Origin: JBMNOZ01 sp050943335
GTDB taxonomy: Bacteria; Bacillota; Desulfitobacteriia; Desulfitobacteriales; Syntrophobotulaceae
Length of the DNA stretch: 64,000 nt
Reading direction: 5' to 3'
Assembly (NCBI GenBank): GCA_050943335.1
Contig: JBMNOZ010000005.1
Location: 1-64,000, forward strand
Shown in pieces: positions 19,180 to 28,747 of the stretch. The notes under the pieces were generated by a model. That model was not told the origin of the DNA. It ran no database searches and saw only the letters and a list, made by a program, of their open reading frames with translations. Position numbers and translations under genes: made by a program. The stretch's first letter is position 1. Every line of letters starts with the position of its first letter.

Positions 19180-20428
19180 TATGGTCGTCCCCGTAAACGA
19201 TATATTTTATAGTTGTCAGCTCCGGCAAAGCCATAGGACCTCGAGCGTGAAGTTTTTGAGTGCTGATTCCGATCTCCGCCCCAAAGCCAAATCTTCCGCC
19301 ATCCGTGTACCGGGTAGAAGAATTGACATAGACGGCAGCAGCATCTACTTCATTTAAAAACCTTTGAGCGGTAGTGTAGTTCTCTGTAATAATCGTTTCT
19401 GAGTGTTCAGTGCTGTACTCATAAATATGATCTAACGCTTCATCCAGGTCTTTCACAATTTTAACACTAAGGGTTAGGTCTAAGTATTCAGTTGACCAGT
19501 CCTCTTCTTTCGCCGGCTGGGCATAGTCCAAAATAGCCCTCGTTTTAGCACAACCTCGAATTTCTACCCCGGCATTTTGAAGGTCAGCCCCGATTAAGGG
19601 TAAAAACTCTGCGGCCACATCTTTGTGAACAAGTAAGGTTTCCAAGGCATTACAAACACCGGGGTTTTGAGTTTTAGAATTGAAAATAATTTTTCGCGCC
19701 TTTTCTAAGTCCGCATCCTTATCAACAAAACCGTGACAAACCCCAGTACCGGTTTCAATTACTGGAACTGTGGCATTTTCAATAACGGTCTTGATCAAGC
19801 CTGCTCCTCCCCGGGGGATTATTACGTCCACATATTTGTCCATTTTCATTAGTTGCTGGGCGTACTCCCTTTCGGTCCTTGTCATCAGTTGAATACTGCC
19901 GGCTGGGGCCCCACTTTTTTCAGCGGCCTCCGAAATAATCCGCGCTAAAACCTTATTACTCTCAATAGCTTCGGACCCCCCTCTTAAAATACAGGCATTA
20001 CCAGATTTCAAGCACAGTGTAGCGGCATCTACGGTAACATTTGGCCGGGCTTCATAGATCATAGCCACTACTCCGAGAGGAACCCTGGTTTTTTGAATCC
20101 GAAGTCCATTGGGCCGAGTCCAAAATTCTCCCCCGCCCACCGGATCAGGCAGGGAAATTACTTCTAAGATCGCTTCACTCATACCCTTAATGGTTTTCTC
20201 TGTGAGGCGTAATCTGTTAATCAAGGCTTTTCGTAAGCCTTTTTCCTCTGCCGCCTGAACATCTAAGGCATTAGCCGCCAAAATTTCCTCCTGATTTTTT
20301 ATCAGGGCTTCCGCCATAGCTGCTAAACACTTATTTTTAGCCTCCGTGCCGGCAAAAGCTAGTTTGCGGGCCGCGTCTTTTGCTTTTTGACCCATTGCTA
20401 ACATTTCCTGCGCTATTTCCATAATCAT
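19172..20428 (-). CDS. proA: Gamma-glutamyl phosphate reductase
   Basis: NADPH-dependent reduction of gamma-glutamyl phosphate to glutamate semialdehyde, the second step of proline synthesis. It has an aldehyde-dehydrogenase-like fold with the catalytic Cys in NSKTQNPGVCNALETLLV (about residue 255), plus VDVIIPRGGAGLI and FGFGAEIGISTQKLHARGP. The 418-aa length is normal. It lies 55 nt after proB. Its end overlaps the permease start. Confidence 0.97.
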   Translation of the reverse strand: MIMEIAQEMLAMGQKAKDAARKLAFAGTEAKNKCLAAMAEALIKNQEEILAANALDVQAAEEKGLRKALINRLRLTEKTIKGMSEAILEVISLPDPVGGGEFWTRPNGLRIQKTRVPLGVVAMIYEARPNVTVDAATLCLKSGNACILRGGSEAIESNKVLARIISEAAEKSGAPAGSIQLMTRTEREYAQQLMKMDKYVDVIIPRGGAGLIKTVIENATVPVIETGTGVCHGFVDKDADLEKARKIIFNSKTQNPGVCNALETLLVHKDVAAEFLPLIGADLQNAGVEIRGCAKTRAILDYAQPAKEEDWSTEYLDLTLSVKIVKDLDEALDHIYEYSTEHSETIITENYTTAQRFLNEVDAAAVYVNSSTRYTDGGRFGFGAEIGISTQKLHARGPMALPELTTIKYIVYGDDHIV

Positions 20429-20483
20429 CCCTCCGTAATTTTACGCTAGTGATTAAGAATAATTTTCAGCTGTTATCCCCGAA

Positions 20484-21605
20484 CTAATTATCGCCTTCAT
20501 AAATGACTGTCATATTATCCCGGTGGACTAACTCCTGAATCTTGAGATCCTTAAACATCTCCAAAAGCTCCTCTGAATGCAAACCTTTAGCCCGGTCAGT
20601 TTCTTCACTGCTGAGTTCCGCCAAACCTCTGGCGATCTCTTCTCCTTTTTGATTGACAATGCGGATTACATCTTTTCGCTCCCAATGCCCTTCTACTCTT
20701 ATCACTCCCGGAGTCAAGAGGCTTTTGTGATCCTGAACGAGAGCTTTTTGGGCACCGTCATCGATTACTACTGTTCCCATGGATAAAGCGGCATAAGCCA
20801 TCCAGCGTTTTTTGCCGGTAAGTTTGTGTTCCGCTGGCGGAAATATTGTTCCTAAAGGGTAGTGCCCTTCTGTAATACCGACTATTTCCTCCAAACGGGA
20901 AGCATTCATCAGAAAAGTGAGGATCCCGAATTTAGTGGCTATTTCCGCCGCTTTAAGCTTCGTAACCATTCCCCCGGTACCAATTTCGGAACCTACTCCG
21001 CCGGCCAGGTCCCAGACCTCACTGAGATCCTCCACCCGGGGGATTAATTCCGCCTTTTTATTTCGGAGCGGGTTTTCCGAAAATAACCCGTCCACATCAG
21101 TCAGGAGAATTAGCATCTCGGCATTGATCATCCCCGCCACCAGAGCAGAAAGTCTGTCGTTATCCCCGAAACACAATTCCTCATATACCACGGTGTCATT
21201 TTCGTTGACAATGGGTATTACCCCGTAGTAAAGAAGTTTTTCTAAGGTGTTTTGGGCATTTCTATAATGAGTTGCTTCTACAAGATCTATTCTGGAAAGA
21301 AGAATTTGAGCGCATGTCAGATTGTATTTCTCAAAAAAATGAGAATATCTTTCAATGAGGATCCCCTGCCCTACTGCAGCAGCCGCTTGTTTACCGATTA
21401 TATTTCTCGGTTTTCTTTTAAGACCGAGTTTAGCCATCCCGGCGGAAACCGCTCCGGAGGTGACTAATATACACTCTACGGACCTTTCTTTCAAAGCGGC
21501 AATAGTCCAGGCCAGCCTGTCAATTACCTCCTCGTTCAGTCCTCCAGAGGAAGAATGCAGGGAATGGCTGCCAATTTTAATAACCACCCTTTTTAGGGCC
21601 TTCAT
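20484..21605 (-). CDS. proB: Glutamate 5-kinase
   Basis: Phosphorylates glutamate, committing it to proline. The amino-acid-kinase domain (residues 5-255) starts RVVIKIGSHSL and includes GFSENP-like DVDGLFSENPL and GTGGMVTKLKAAEIA. A C-terminal PUA domain (about 275-360) is also present, as in the longer form of the enzyme (373 aa). Feedback inhibition by proline is known for this family. Its ATG overlaps the proC stop by 4 nt. Confidence 0.97.
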   Translation of the reverse strand: MKALKRVVIKIGSHSLHSSSGGLNEEVIDRLAWTIAALKERSVECILVTSGAVSAGMAKLGLKRKPRNIIGKQAAAAVGQGILIERYSHFFEKYNLTCAQILLSRIDLVEATHYRNAQNTLEKLLYYGVIPIVNENDTVVYEELCFGDNDRLSALVAGMINAEMLILLTDVDGLFSENPLRNKKAELIPRVEDLSEVWDLAGGVGSEIGTGGMVTKLKAAEIATKFGILTFLMNASRLEEIVGITEGHYPLGTIFPPAEHKLTGKKRWMAYAALSMGTVVIDDGAQKALVQDHKSLLTPGVIRVEGHWERKDVIRIVNQKGEEIARGLAELSSEETDRAKGLHSEELLEMFKDLKIQELVHRDNMTVIYEGDN

Positions 21606-22405
21606 CCCCTATTCTCTCCTTCCATTTCTTCAGCCCGTTTAAAACAAGCCCTCATCGCTTTGGAGATAACCTCCTGCAAGCCTTCCTGCCGGAAAACTTT
21701 AATTGCTTCATAAGTAGTACCATTGGGAGAGGTTACAGCTTCCCTTAATTCTTGCGGCGAACGGCTGTCCTCAGCCAGCATTTTTCCGGCCCCGACCAAG
21801 GTTTCCCTGGCTAGAATAAGAGCTTGTTCTTCGCTAAGCCCTAACTCTTGACCGGCTTGAGCCATCATTTCCGTAAAGAGGTAAAAATAAGCCGGACCGC
21901 TACCACTCACTGCTGTCACAGCATTAATCAACTGATCTTCAACCCAAATAAATTTACCAACTGCGGAAAATATTTGTTCTGCTATTTTCGCTTGATTTTC
22001 TGTAACATGTTGCCCTCTTACCATGCCAGTGATAGCGTGTAAAACAGCACATGAAGTATTGGGCATCACTCTGACCACCGCTACCCCGGGTAGAGCTTCC
22101 TCATAGTAAGCAACACTAATACCTGCCGCTACAGTGATTATTAGTTTGCCAACGAGAGAATATTCTTTTAAATCTGCTAATAAGCCCTTTATATCCTTTG
22201 GTTTTACAGCCAAAAATATAACATCGGCTTCCTTAACAACCTCCGGCAGGGTGCTGCTATGACCTTGGTATTTCTCAGCCAAAGCATCTGCCTTCTCTGT
22301 AAAAACATCGTATAAATAAATACCAAAATTTAAACCGCTTTGATTTAAGCCTTTCAAAATTGAACTCGCTAAATTGCCCGTTCCTATAAAACCGATTTTA
22401 GTCAT
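21602..22405 (-). CDS. proC: Pyrroline-5-carboxylate reductase
   Basis: Last step of proline synthesis, reducing pyrroline-5-carboxylate with NAD(P)H. The dinucleotide motif is IGFIGTGNLASSIL (residues 3-16), AVKPKDI follows, and the C-terminal signature runs AVSGSGPAYFYLFTE to LREAVTSPNGTTYEAI. The 267-aa length is typical. It is the first gene of proC-proB-proA-ABC transporter and follows a T-box leader. The Shine-Dalgarno is GGGAG. Confidence 0.97.
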   Translation of the reverse strand: MTKIGFIGTGNLASSILKGLNQSGLNFGIYLYDVFTEKADALAEKYQGHSSTLPEVVKEADVIFLAVKPKDIKGLLADLKEYSLVGKLIITVAAGISVAYYEEALPGVAVVRVMPNTSCAVLHAITGMVRGQHVTENQAKIAEQIFSAVGKFIWVEDQLINAVTAVSGSGPAYFYLFTEMMAQAGQELGLSEEQALILARETLVGAGKMLAEDSRSPQELREAVTSPNGTTYEAIKVFRQEGLQEVISKAMRACFKRAEEMEGENRG

Positions 22406-22455
22406 ATCTTCACTCTCCCGTTTATAAATAATTATACTTGTCTTGAATTGGAACT

Positions 22456-22665
22456 AAAAAACTTCTTCCATCCCCAGTTAAGGACGAAAGAAGTTCTTCC
22501 GCGGTACCACCTCAATTGCATTAACATGCCTTAACGGCTGGAACCCGGCTGAGGCTATCAGCACTTCACGGCTGGGGTTTCCGGCAACTTCAAGGGAGCT
22601 TTAACCTTTACTCCCCTCTCTGGATGAAATACTGGCGAATTGAGCCGCTCATTAGGTTTATTTAT
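22456..22665 (-). promoter_or_regulatory. T-box riboswitch leader, probably tRNA-Pro specific
   Basis: The 330-nt gap between leuB and proC holds a T-box leader on the minus strand. The T-box core AGGTGGTACCGCGG is at 22512-22499. It is followed by a competing terminator: AACTTCTT (22495-22488) pairs with AAGAAGTT (22467-22460), then a T run. Stem I closes through TGA-GC-GGCT (22651-22643) with AGCCTCA (22556-22550) and contains AGTA and AGAGAGGGG. Uncharged tRNA should bind and allow transcription of the proline genes. Proline specificity rests on the downstream genes; GAAACCCC (minus, around 22581-22574) offers candidate proline codons, but I could not place the specifier loop with confidence. 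Confidence 0.93.
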
Positions 22666-22677
22666 TACTTTCAAATT

Positions 22678-22706
22678 ATTCTATCATATTTAAGAAACCA
22701 GAACAA
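22678..22706 (-). promoter_or_regulatory. Promoter of the T-box/proline operon
   Basis: -35 TTGTTC, 17-nt spacer and -10 TAGAAT preceded by TGA (extended -10) on the minus strand, just upstream of stem I of the T-box. It separates the proline operon from the leu genes. Confidence 0.55.
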
Positions 22707-22735
22707 TGTTTTGCCTTTCCCTTCTAAGAAGAGCA

Positions 22736-23806
22736 TTAAACCCCATTTTTAAGAGCCGCTACCACTGCATCCCCCATTTCCTTTGTTCCCAGTATCTTCT
22801 TGTCCGGTTCAGCCAAATCGGCGGTTCTATAACCAGAATCCAATACTTTCAAGACTCCTTGTTCAATTTTCTCCGCTTCCTGAGGTTTTTCAAAGGTATA
22901 GCGTAGCATCATTGCGGCAGACAAAATAGCAGCCAGGGGATTGGCAATATTTTGACCAGCGATATCAGGCGCCGAGCCGTGGGCCGGTTCATAAAGCCCT
23001 TTCCTACCACTTAAACTGGCAGAAGAAAGCATTCCTATGGAACCGCCCAACATGGAAGCCAAATCCGTCAGAATATCCCCGAACATGTTCTCTGTCACAA
23101 GAACATCAAATTGTTCCGGATAACGCACTAATTGCATGGCGGCATTATCCACATACATATGGGTTAATTCCACATCAGGATAATCCTCGGCCACCTCAAG
23201 GGCGATTTCTCGCCAGAAACGAGAGGATTCCAAAACATTGGCTTTGTCTACCGAGCAAAGCTTTTTTCTTCTCTTGCGAGCGGTTTGAAAGCCGAAATCA
23301 ATGATTCGGCGGATTTCTTCTTCCGTATAGAGGAGCAAATCAAAGGCTGCCGGAGGATCGCTTTTTCGCCCCTTTTCCCCAAAGTAAATACCGCCAGTAA
23401 GTTCCCTGATCACAACCAAATCCACATTCTTAACGACTTCTTCCTTTAGGGTTGATGTTTTAAGCAGGGGAGGAATCATCTTCACCGGCCGGATGTTAGC
23501 ATAAAGGCCCAACTCTTTGCGCAAAGGCAAAAGAGCGGCTATTTCAGGACGTTCTTTAGCCGGAAGGCTGTCCCATTTTGGTCCTCCGACGGCCCCGAGT
23601 AGAACCGCATCGGCGGTCCGGCAAGCTTCTAGGGTCTCCGGCGGCAAGGCTTGTCCATATTCGTCGATGGCTGCGCCGCCTATTAAGTGCTCGGTGAAAA
23701 TAAATTTCTCACCCTCTTTTGCCAGAACAGCCTTTAAAACTTTTAGCGCTTCCGGAATTATTTCTCTACCGATCCCATCTCCAGGAAGGACTGCGATTTT
23801 AGGCAT
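22736..23806 (-). CDS. leuB: 3-isopropylmalate dehydrogenase
   Basis: Oxidises and decarboxylates 3-isopropylmalate in leucine synthesis. It begins [21 protein letters not shown], has [13 protein letters not shown] near residue 140 and the metal/NAD regions [17 protein letters not shown] and [18 protein letters not shown]. The 356-aa length is normal. It overlaps leuD by 8 nt and is the last gene of the ilv/leu operon; the next genes have their own promoter and T-box. Confidence 0.97.
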   Translation of the reverse strand: MPKIAVLPGDGIGREIIPEALKVLKAVLAKEGEKFIFTEHLIGGAAIDEYGQALPPETLEACRTADAVLLGAVGGPKWDSLPAKERPEIAALLPLRKELGLYANIRPVKMIPPLLKTSTLKEEVVKNVDLVVIRELTGGIYFGEKGRKSDPPAAFDLLLYTEEEIRRIIDFGFQTARKRRKKLCSVDKANVLESSRFWREIALEVAEDYPDVELTHMYVDNAAMQLVRYPEQFDVLVTENMFGDILTDLASMLGGSIGMLSSASLSGRKGLYEPAHGSAPDIAGQNIANPLAAILSAAMMLRYTFEKPQEAEKIEQGVLKVLDSGYRTADLAEPDKKILGTKEMGDAVVAALKNGV

Positions 23807-24287
23807 GGTTTTGTTTCTCCTTTATATAAGCAATTAGCCCCCCGGCATTAATTAGTTCCTGCATAAAAGGCGGAAAGGGCCGGGCTTTAAAAATTGCCCC
23901 TGTAGACTTATTTACTATTTGGCCGCTGGCTAGATCCACCTGGATTTCATCCCCTGAATTTATTCCCGCTACCGCTTCCGGGGACTCAAGAATCGGGAGT
24001 CCGATATTGAGCGCGTTTCTATAAAATATCCGGGCATAAGATTCAGCGATTACGGCCGCAATACCGGCCGCCTTAATAGCAATCGGAGCGTGCTCCCGGG
24101 AAGATCCACAGCCAAAGTTTTTACCCCCGACTATAATATCCCCAGGCTTTACTTTTTTGGCAAAAGAAGGATCAGCATCTTCCATACAGTGCGCTGCTAA
24201 ATGTTCAGGCTCGAATCTGTTCATATAGCGGGCGGGTATTATGGCATCAGTATCTATATCATGGCCAAACTTCCAAGCTTTACCCAT
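23799..24287 (-). CDS. leuD: 3-isopropylmalate dehydratase small subunit
   Basis: Swivel-domain subunit of isopropylmalate isomerase. It shows [16 protein letters not shown], the substrate-recognition loop [23 protein letters not shown] and [16 protein letters not shown]. At 162 aa it is the short (archaeal/clostridial type) form. It pairs with the matching 424-aa LeuC. It overlaps leuC by 8 nt and leuB by 8 nt. Confidence 0.96.
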   Translation of the reverse strand: MGKAWKFGHDIDTDAIIPARYMNRFEPEHLAAHCMEDADPSFAKKVKPGDIIVGGKNFGCGSSREHAPIAIKAAGIAAVIAESYARIFYRNALNIGLPILESPEAVAGINSGDEIQVDLASGQIVNKSTGAIFKARPFPPFMQELINAGGLIAYIKEKQNHA

Positions 24288-25554
24288 AACTTACGACCTC
24301 CTCAGGATGAACTATTTCTCCTTTGATCGCCGAGGCCGCTGCCACCGCCGGATTGCAAAGATAAACTTCGCTTTCCGGATGCCCCATCCGCCCCACAAAA
24401 TTACGGTTAGTGGTGGAAAGAGCTCTTTCTCCTGGGGCTAAAATTCCCATATGTCCTCCGAGACAGGGACCGCAAGTAGGGGTACTGACAACCGCACCGG
24501 CTTCGATCATGGTTTCTACCCAGCCGCGGCGAATTGCTTCCAGAAGGATTTTCTGGGTACCCGGAAAAATGAGACAACGTATTTCTCGGTGAATCTTTTT
24601 ACCTTTTAGGATCCGAGCCGCGACTTCCAAATCTTCCAATCTCCCATTGGTGCAGGAGCCGATCACAACTTGGTCAATTTTAAGGCCCCCGACCTCAGCC
24701 ACGGGTTTTGTGTTTTCCGGCAGATGAGGAAGGGCGACCTGCAGGGGGATATCCGCACTATTAAACTCATAAATCTCCTCATAAACCGCATCGCGATCGC
24801 TTTGATAAACTGTGTAGTTCCTTTTCGCTCTCCCTTTAACATATTGCAAGGTTATTTCATCGGGAGCAATAATCCCAGCTTTAGCTCCCGCTTCAATGGC
24901 CATGTTGGAAATAGTGAGTCGATTGTCCATAGATAGAGCTTTAATTCCTTCTCCAGCAAACTCCATAGCTTTATATCGGGCGCCATCCACTCCTATTTTG
25001 CCGATAAGATAAAGGATTAGATCCTTCCCACTCACCCAGGGTTGAAACTTTGAGCCGCGGAAAATGAATTTAATGGATTCCGGAACTCTAAACCAGGCTT
25101 TCCCGGTCGCCATCGCTGCTGCGCAGTCCGTACTCCCTACCCCAGTGGCAAAAGCTCCCACTGCCCCATAGGTACAAGTGTGCGAATCGGCACCGATAAT
25201 CAGATCTCCGGGAAGAACTAATCCTTCCTCCGGTAACAAACAATGTTCGATTCCCATTTGGCCCACTTCAAAATAATGTTTTATCTCCATTTTCTTGGCA
25301 AAACCCCTCATCACTTTACTCTGCTTCGCGGAAGCAATATCCTTGTTAGGAGTAAAATGATCTGGAACCAGAGCAATTCTCTCTTTATCAAAGACCTCTT
25401 GCCGATCAAGTTTTTCAAATTCCTGGATAGCGACTGGTCCCGTAACATCATTAGCCAATACCAAATCTAGGGTTGCCTCGATGATTTCTCCAGGGACTAC
25501 TTTATCCACACCGGCGTGAGCCGCAAGTATCTTCTCACTAATGGTCATTCCCAT
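24280..25554 (-). CDS. leuC: 3-isopropylmalate dehydratase large subunit
   Basis: Aconitase-family subunit carrying the 4Fe-4S cluster that isomerises isopropylmalate. The cluster cysteines are visible in VIGSCTNGR (about residue 300) and [12 protein letters not shown] (about 360). At 424 aa it is the shorter type that works with a separate 160-aa small subunit, rather than the 470-aa enterobacterial type. The Shine-Dalgarno is GGGGGG followed by an ATG; a second in-frame ATG lies two codons later. Confidence 0.96.
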   Translation of the reverse strand: MGMTISEKILAAHAGVDKVVPGEIIEATLDLVLANDVTGPVAIQEFEKLDRQEVFDKERIALVPDHFTPNKDIASAKQSKVMRGFAKKMEIKHYFEVGQMGIEHCLLPEEGLVLPGDLIIGADSHTCTYGAVGAFATGVGSTDCAAAMATGKAWFRVPESIKFIFRGSKFQPWVSGKDLILYLIGKIGVDGARYKAMEFAGEGIKALSMDNRLTISNMAIEAGAKAGIIAPDEITLQYVKGRAKRNYTVYQSDRDAVYEEIYEFNSADIPLQVALPHLPENTKPVAEVGGLKIDQVVIGSCTNGRLEDLEVAARILKGKKIHREIRCLIFPGTQKILLEAIRRGWVETMIEAGAVVSTPTCGPCLGGHMGILAPGERALSTTNRNFVGRMGHPESEVYLCNPAVAAASAIKGEIVHPEEVVSYG

Positions 25555-25578
25555 TCTTAGACCCCCCTTTTTTCAAAA

Positions 25579-27117
25579 TTAGTGACGAACTTTTAGTGCC
25601 ACCCAGCCTTTATCTAAAGCCCTGTTTACAGCCTGTAAATAGGCCTTGACACTGGCTTCAATAATATCGGGACTTACTCCCCGCCCCGCGACATAATGAT
25701 CGCCAAATTGAACCGTAACCACCACTTCCCCTTGGGAATCTTCACCGTGATCGATGGCCTGAATAGAGTAGCTTGTCAGTTTACCGTCAATGCCCACAAT
25801 TTTATCTATAGCTTTATAGGCAGCAGCAACCGGTCCGTCACCGTAAGCAGCTTTAATCAGCTCCTCATTAAATTCTTCACCATTTTTATGCCAGAGGCCA
25901 ATGGTGGCTGTTGGTTTAAGATTATTTCCGCTTAAGATTTGCCAATAATTGAGTTTCAAATGTTCTACCGAATCCGGTGTATCTGTTAAGCTCATAAGAT
26001 CAGCAGCGGTGACAACTTTTTTCTTTTCCGCTAAACGCTTAAATTCTTCAAACAGTTTTTGGAATTGTTCTTCGGAAACATCTATATCCAAATCCTCCAA
26101 GGACTTCCGCAAGGCGTGGCGGCCAGAGTGTTTGCCTAAAACAATGGTATTTAAATCTCGACCAATGGTGGCTGGGGACATAATTTCATAGGTAGAGCGT
26201 TCTTTTAAAACCCCGTCTTGATGAATGCCGGATTCATGAGCAAAAGCGTTTTTCCCTACCACCGCTTTATTGTGGGGGATCATCATTCCGCTTAAGCGGC
26301 TCACCATTCGGCTGGTACGGGAGATCTCTCGGGTTACAATACCCGTCTCGGCCTTAAAGTAATCTTTACGGGTATGCAAAGCCATTGCTATTTCCTCCAG
26401 AGCCGCATTTCCGGCTCTCTCCCCTAGACCGTTAACGGTACACTCAATCTGCTCCACGCCAATTTTTACCGCTGCTAAGGAATTGGCCACCGCCAACCCT
26501 AAATCATCATGGCAGTGAACACTGACTTTTACTTTTTCAATCCCCTCGGTCCTATCCATGATTTCCTTGATAAAAGCCACATATTCATCAGGAATAGCAT
26601 AACCCACGGTATCCGGGATATTGATCACTGTTGCTCCGGCTTTAATTACTTGGCTAAAAATCCGGACCAAGAAATCTACATCACTTCGAAAAGCATCTTC
26701 CGCACTGAACTCGACATCACTGACTTTAGTTTTGGCAAGCTTGACGCCAAATATAGCCTGTTCCAGAACCTCTTCGGGAGTCTTTCTAAGTTTGTACTGC
26801 ATGTGGACAGGCGAGGTAGCTACAAAGACGTGTAAGCGAGGGCTTTCAGCTCTTTTTAAAGCCTCCCAAGCTCTTTCAATATCTAAAGTTTCAGTTCGGG
26901 CTAAAGCAGCAATGGTGGTGTTCCTCACTTCCTCGGCAATTACGGAAACTGCTTGAAAGTCTCCTTCGGAAGTAATAGGAAAACCAGCTTCAATAATATC
27001 TACTCCCAGTTTTTCAAGCTGGCGGGCAATCATTAACTTCTCTTTAGTATTTAAAGCTACACCGGGTGTTTGTTCACCATCCCTTAAAGTGGTGTCAAAA
27101 ATCTCAATCCGTTTCAC
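25579..27117 (-). CDS. leuA: 2-isopropylmalate synthase
   Basis: Condenses acetyl-CoA with 2-oxoisovalerate, the first step of leucine synthesis. The TIM barrel starts [18 protein letters not shown], with metal ligands [13 protein letters not shown], then [14 protein letters not shown], and a C-terminal regulatory LeuA dimer domain (about residues 390-510) where leucine binds. I chose GTG at 27117: AAAGGAG lies 8 nt upstream and [14 protein letters not shown] fits the family. A longer frame to 27156 adds 13 atypical residues. The product is 512 aa. Confidence 0.96.
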   Translation of the reverse strand: MKRIEIFDTTLRDGEQTPGVALNTKEKLMIARQLEKLGVDIIEAGFPITSEGDFQAVSVIAEEVRNTTIAALARTETLDIERAWEALKRAESPRLHVFVATSPVHMQYKLRKTPEEVLEQAIFGVKLAKTKVSDVEFSAEDAFRSDVDFLVRIFSQVIKAGATVINIPDTVGYAIPDEYVAFIKEIMDRTEGIEKVKVSVHCHDDLGLAVANSLAAVKIGVEQIECTVNGLGERAGNAALEEIAMALHTRKDYFKAETGIVTREISRTSRMVSRLSGMMIPHNKAVVGKNAFAHESGIHQDGVLKERSTYEIMSPATIGRDLNTIVLGKHSGRHALRKSLEDLDIDVSEEQFQKLFEEFKRLAEKKKVVTAADLMSLTDTPDSVEHLKLNYWQILSGNNLKPTATIGLWHKNGEEFNEELIKAAYGDGPVAAAYKAIDKIVGIDGKLTSYSIQAIDHGEDSQGEVVVTVQFGDHYVAGRGVSPDIIEASVKAYLQAVNRALDKGWVALKVRH

Positions 27118-27180
27118 TCCGCCATCTCCTTTCACACTTACTGGGCAAACTCCCAAAGTCTCCCCAAGAATAAAGTGTAA

Positions 27181-28185
27181 TTATACTTTCTTTTGATCCT
27201 TTAGCCACGGCATCATGGCCCGCAATTCCCGGCCTACTTTTTCAATAGGATGTTCTGCATCAATTCTGGTTTGCGCATTAAAGAACGGTCTGCCTACTTG
27301 GTTTTCTAACAACCATTCCCGAGCAAATTTACCGGATTGAATTTCTTTTAAGATTTGACGCATCTCCGCCCGGGTTTCCTCGGTAATAATCCTTCTGCCG
27401 ATAGCTAGATCCCCGTACTGAGCGGTATCAGAAATGGAATAACGCATATTGCTAATACCACCTTCATACATCAAATCCACAATCAATTTTAATTCGTGCA
27501 AACATTCAAAATAGGCGCTTTCCGGCTGATAGCCTGCTTCTACCAGGGTATCAAAACCGGCCCGGATCAGCTCAGTAACTCCCCCGCAGAGAACGACTTG
27601 CTCGCCGAAAAGATCAGTTTCTGTTTCTTCTTTAAAGGTGGTTTCTAATAACCCCGCTCTGGTACAACCAATCCCCTTGGCATAAGCCAAACCGATTTTA
27701 TGGGCATTACTGGTGGCATCTTGATAAACAGCGATTAAACCGGGAGTGCCGGCACCCTCTTTATAAGTACGTCTTACCAAATGACCCGGACTCTTTGGAG
27801 CAACCATAACAACATCGATATCAGCCGGGGGGATAATTTGTTGAAAATGAATGTTAAAACCGTGAGAAAAGAAAAGGGCCTTACCGGCTTCTAAATGGGG
27901 AAGTATTTCCTCTTTATAGACCTTGCTCTGCTGTTCGTCAGGGAGCAAGATTTGAATAATATCCGCCTTAGAAGCTGCTTCGGCAACTGTCATCACTTTT
28001 AGTCCCGCTGCTTCGGCTTGGGCCCATCTGGGGCTTCCTGGGCGCAAGCCCACAATAACATCCAATCCCGAGTCTTTTAAGTTTTGAGATTGGGCATGCC
28101 CTTGGCTTCCCCAACCCATAACCGCAATAGTTTTGCCCTGTAGAACCCCTAAATCAGCATCTGCATCATAGTAAATTCTAGCCAT
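27181..28185 (-). CDS. ilvC: Ketol-acid reductoisomerase, class I
   Basis: Converts acetolactate or acetohydroxybutyrate to the dihydroxy acid using Mg and NADPH. The cofactor motif is [20 protein letters not shown], followed by LRPGSPRW; Ser and Arg in this loop suggest NADPH preference (family knowledge). Catalytic residues lie in [12 protein letters not shown] and [20 protein letters not shown]. The 334-aa length marks the short class I form. It lies between ilvN and leuA. Confidence 0.97.
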   Translation of the reverse strand: MARIYYDADADLGVLQGKTIAVMGWGSQGHAQSQNLKDSGLDVIVGLRPGSPRWAQAEAAGLKVMTVAEAASKADIIQILLPDEQQSKVYKEEILPHLEAGKALFFSHGFNIHFQQIIPPADIDVVMVAPKSPGHLVRRTYKEGAGTPGLIAVYQDATSNAHKIGLAYAKGIGCTRAGLLETTFKEETETDLFGEQVVLCGGVTELIRAGFDTLVEAGYQPESAYFECLHELKLIVDLMYEGGISNMRYSISDTAQYGDLAIGRRIITEETRAEMRQILKEIQSGKFAREWLLENQVGRPFFNAQTRIDAEHPIEKVGRELRAMMPWLKDQKKV

Positions 28186-28267
28186 TTTTGTTCTCTCCTA
28201 TCATCCATATTTTTAGATTATTATTTTCTAAGCTTAAATAAGTACTTGTTTTTTCGAGCCTCAAAAA

Positions 28268-28747
28268 CTAAAGCTCTGATCTGGCAATAGCAATTTTCCC
28301 GGTCCGGACCAGCTCCAAAATACCATAGGGACGCATCGCTTTAATAAAAGCATCGATCTTATCCTTATCCCCGGTTAATTCGATGGTCAAATTGTTCCTG
28401 CCCATGTCCACTACGCGCCCGCGGAAAATATCTACCGTCTGTAAGACTTCCAACCTGGTCTCTGCCCCAACCTTGACTCTGACTAGAGCTAATTCCCGAT
28501 CTACAACCGCCTCGTTGGTAAGATTGGTAACCTTGTGCACAACCACCAGTTTATGTAATTGTTTGGTTACCTGCTCAATAACCTGGCGGTCCCCTTCTAC
28601 TACAATGGTCATTAAAGATAATTTTGGGTTTTCAGTTTGACAAACAGCCAAACTGTAAATATTATAGGCCCGACGAGAGAATAATCCCGAAATCCGGGCC
28701 AAAACTCCAGGGTTATTCTCGACTAGAACAGCTAAAGTGTGAAGCAT
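28268..28747 (-). CDS. ilvN: Acetolactate synthase small (regulatory) subunit, copy 2
   Basis: ACT-domain regulatory subunit, starting HTLAVLVENNPGVLARISGLF with the glycine-rich valine site. The C-terminal half is RGRVVDMGRNNLTIELTGDKDKID. The 159-aa length is standard. It overlaps the ilvB stop by one base, so the pair is translated together in the ilv/leu operon. Compare the diverged copy at 1608-2105. Confidence 0.96.
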   Translation of the reverse strand: MLHTLAVLVENNPGVLARISGLFSRRAYNIYSLAVCQTENPKLSLMTIVVEGDRQVIEQVTKQLHKLVVVHKVTNLTNEAVVDRELALVRVKVGAETRLEVLQTVDIFRGRVVDMGRNNLTIELTGDKDKIDAFIKAMRPYGILELVRTGKIAIARSEL

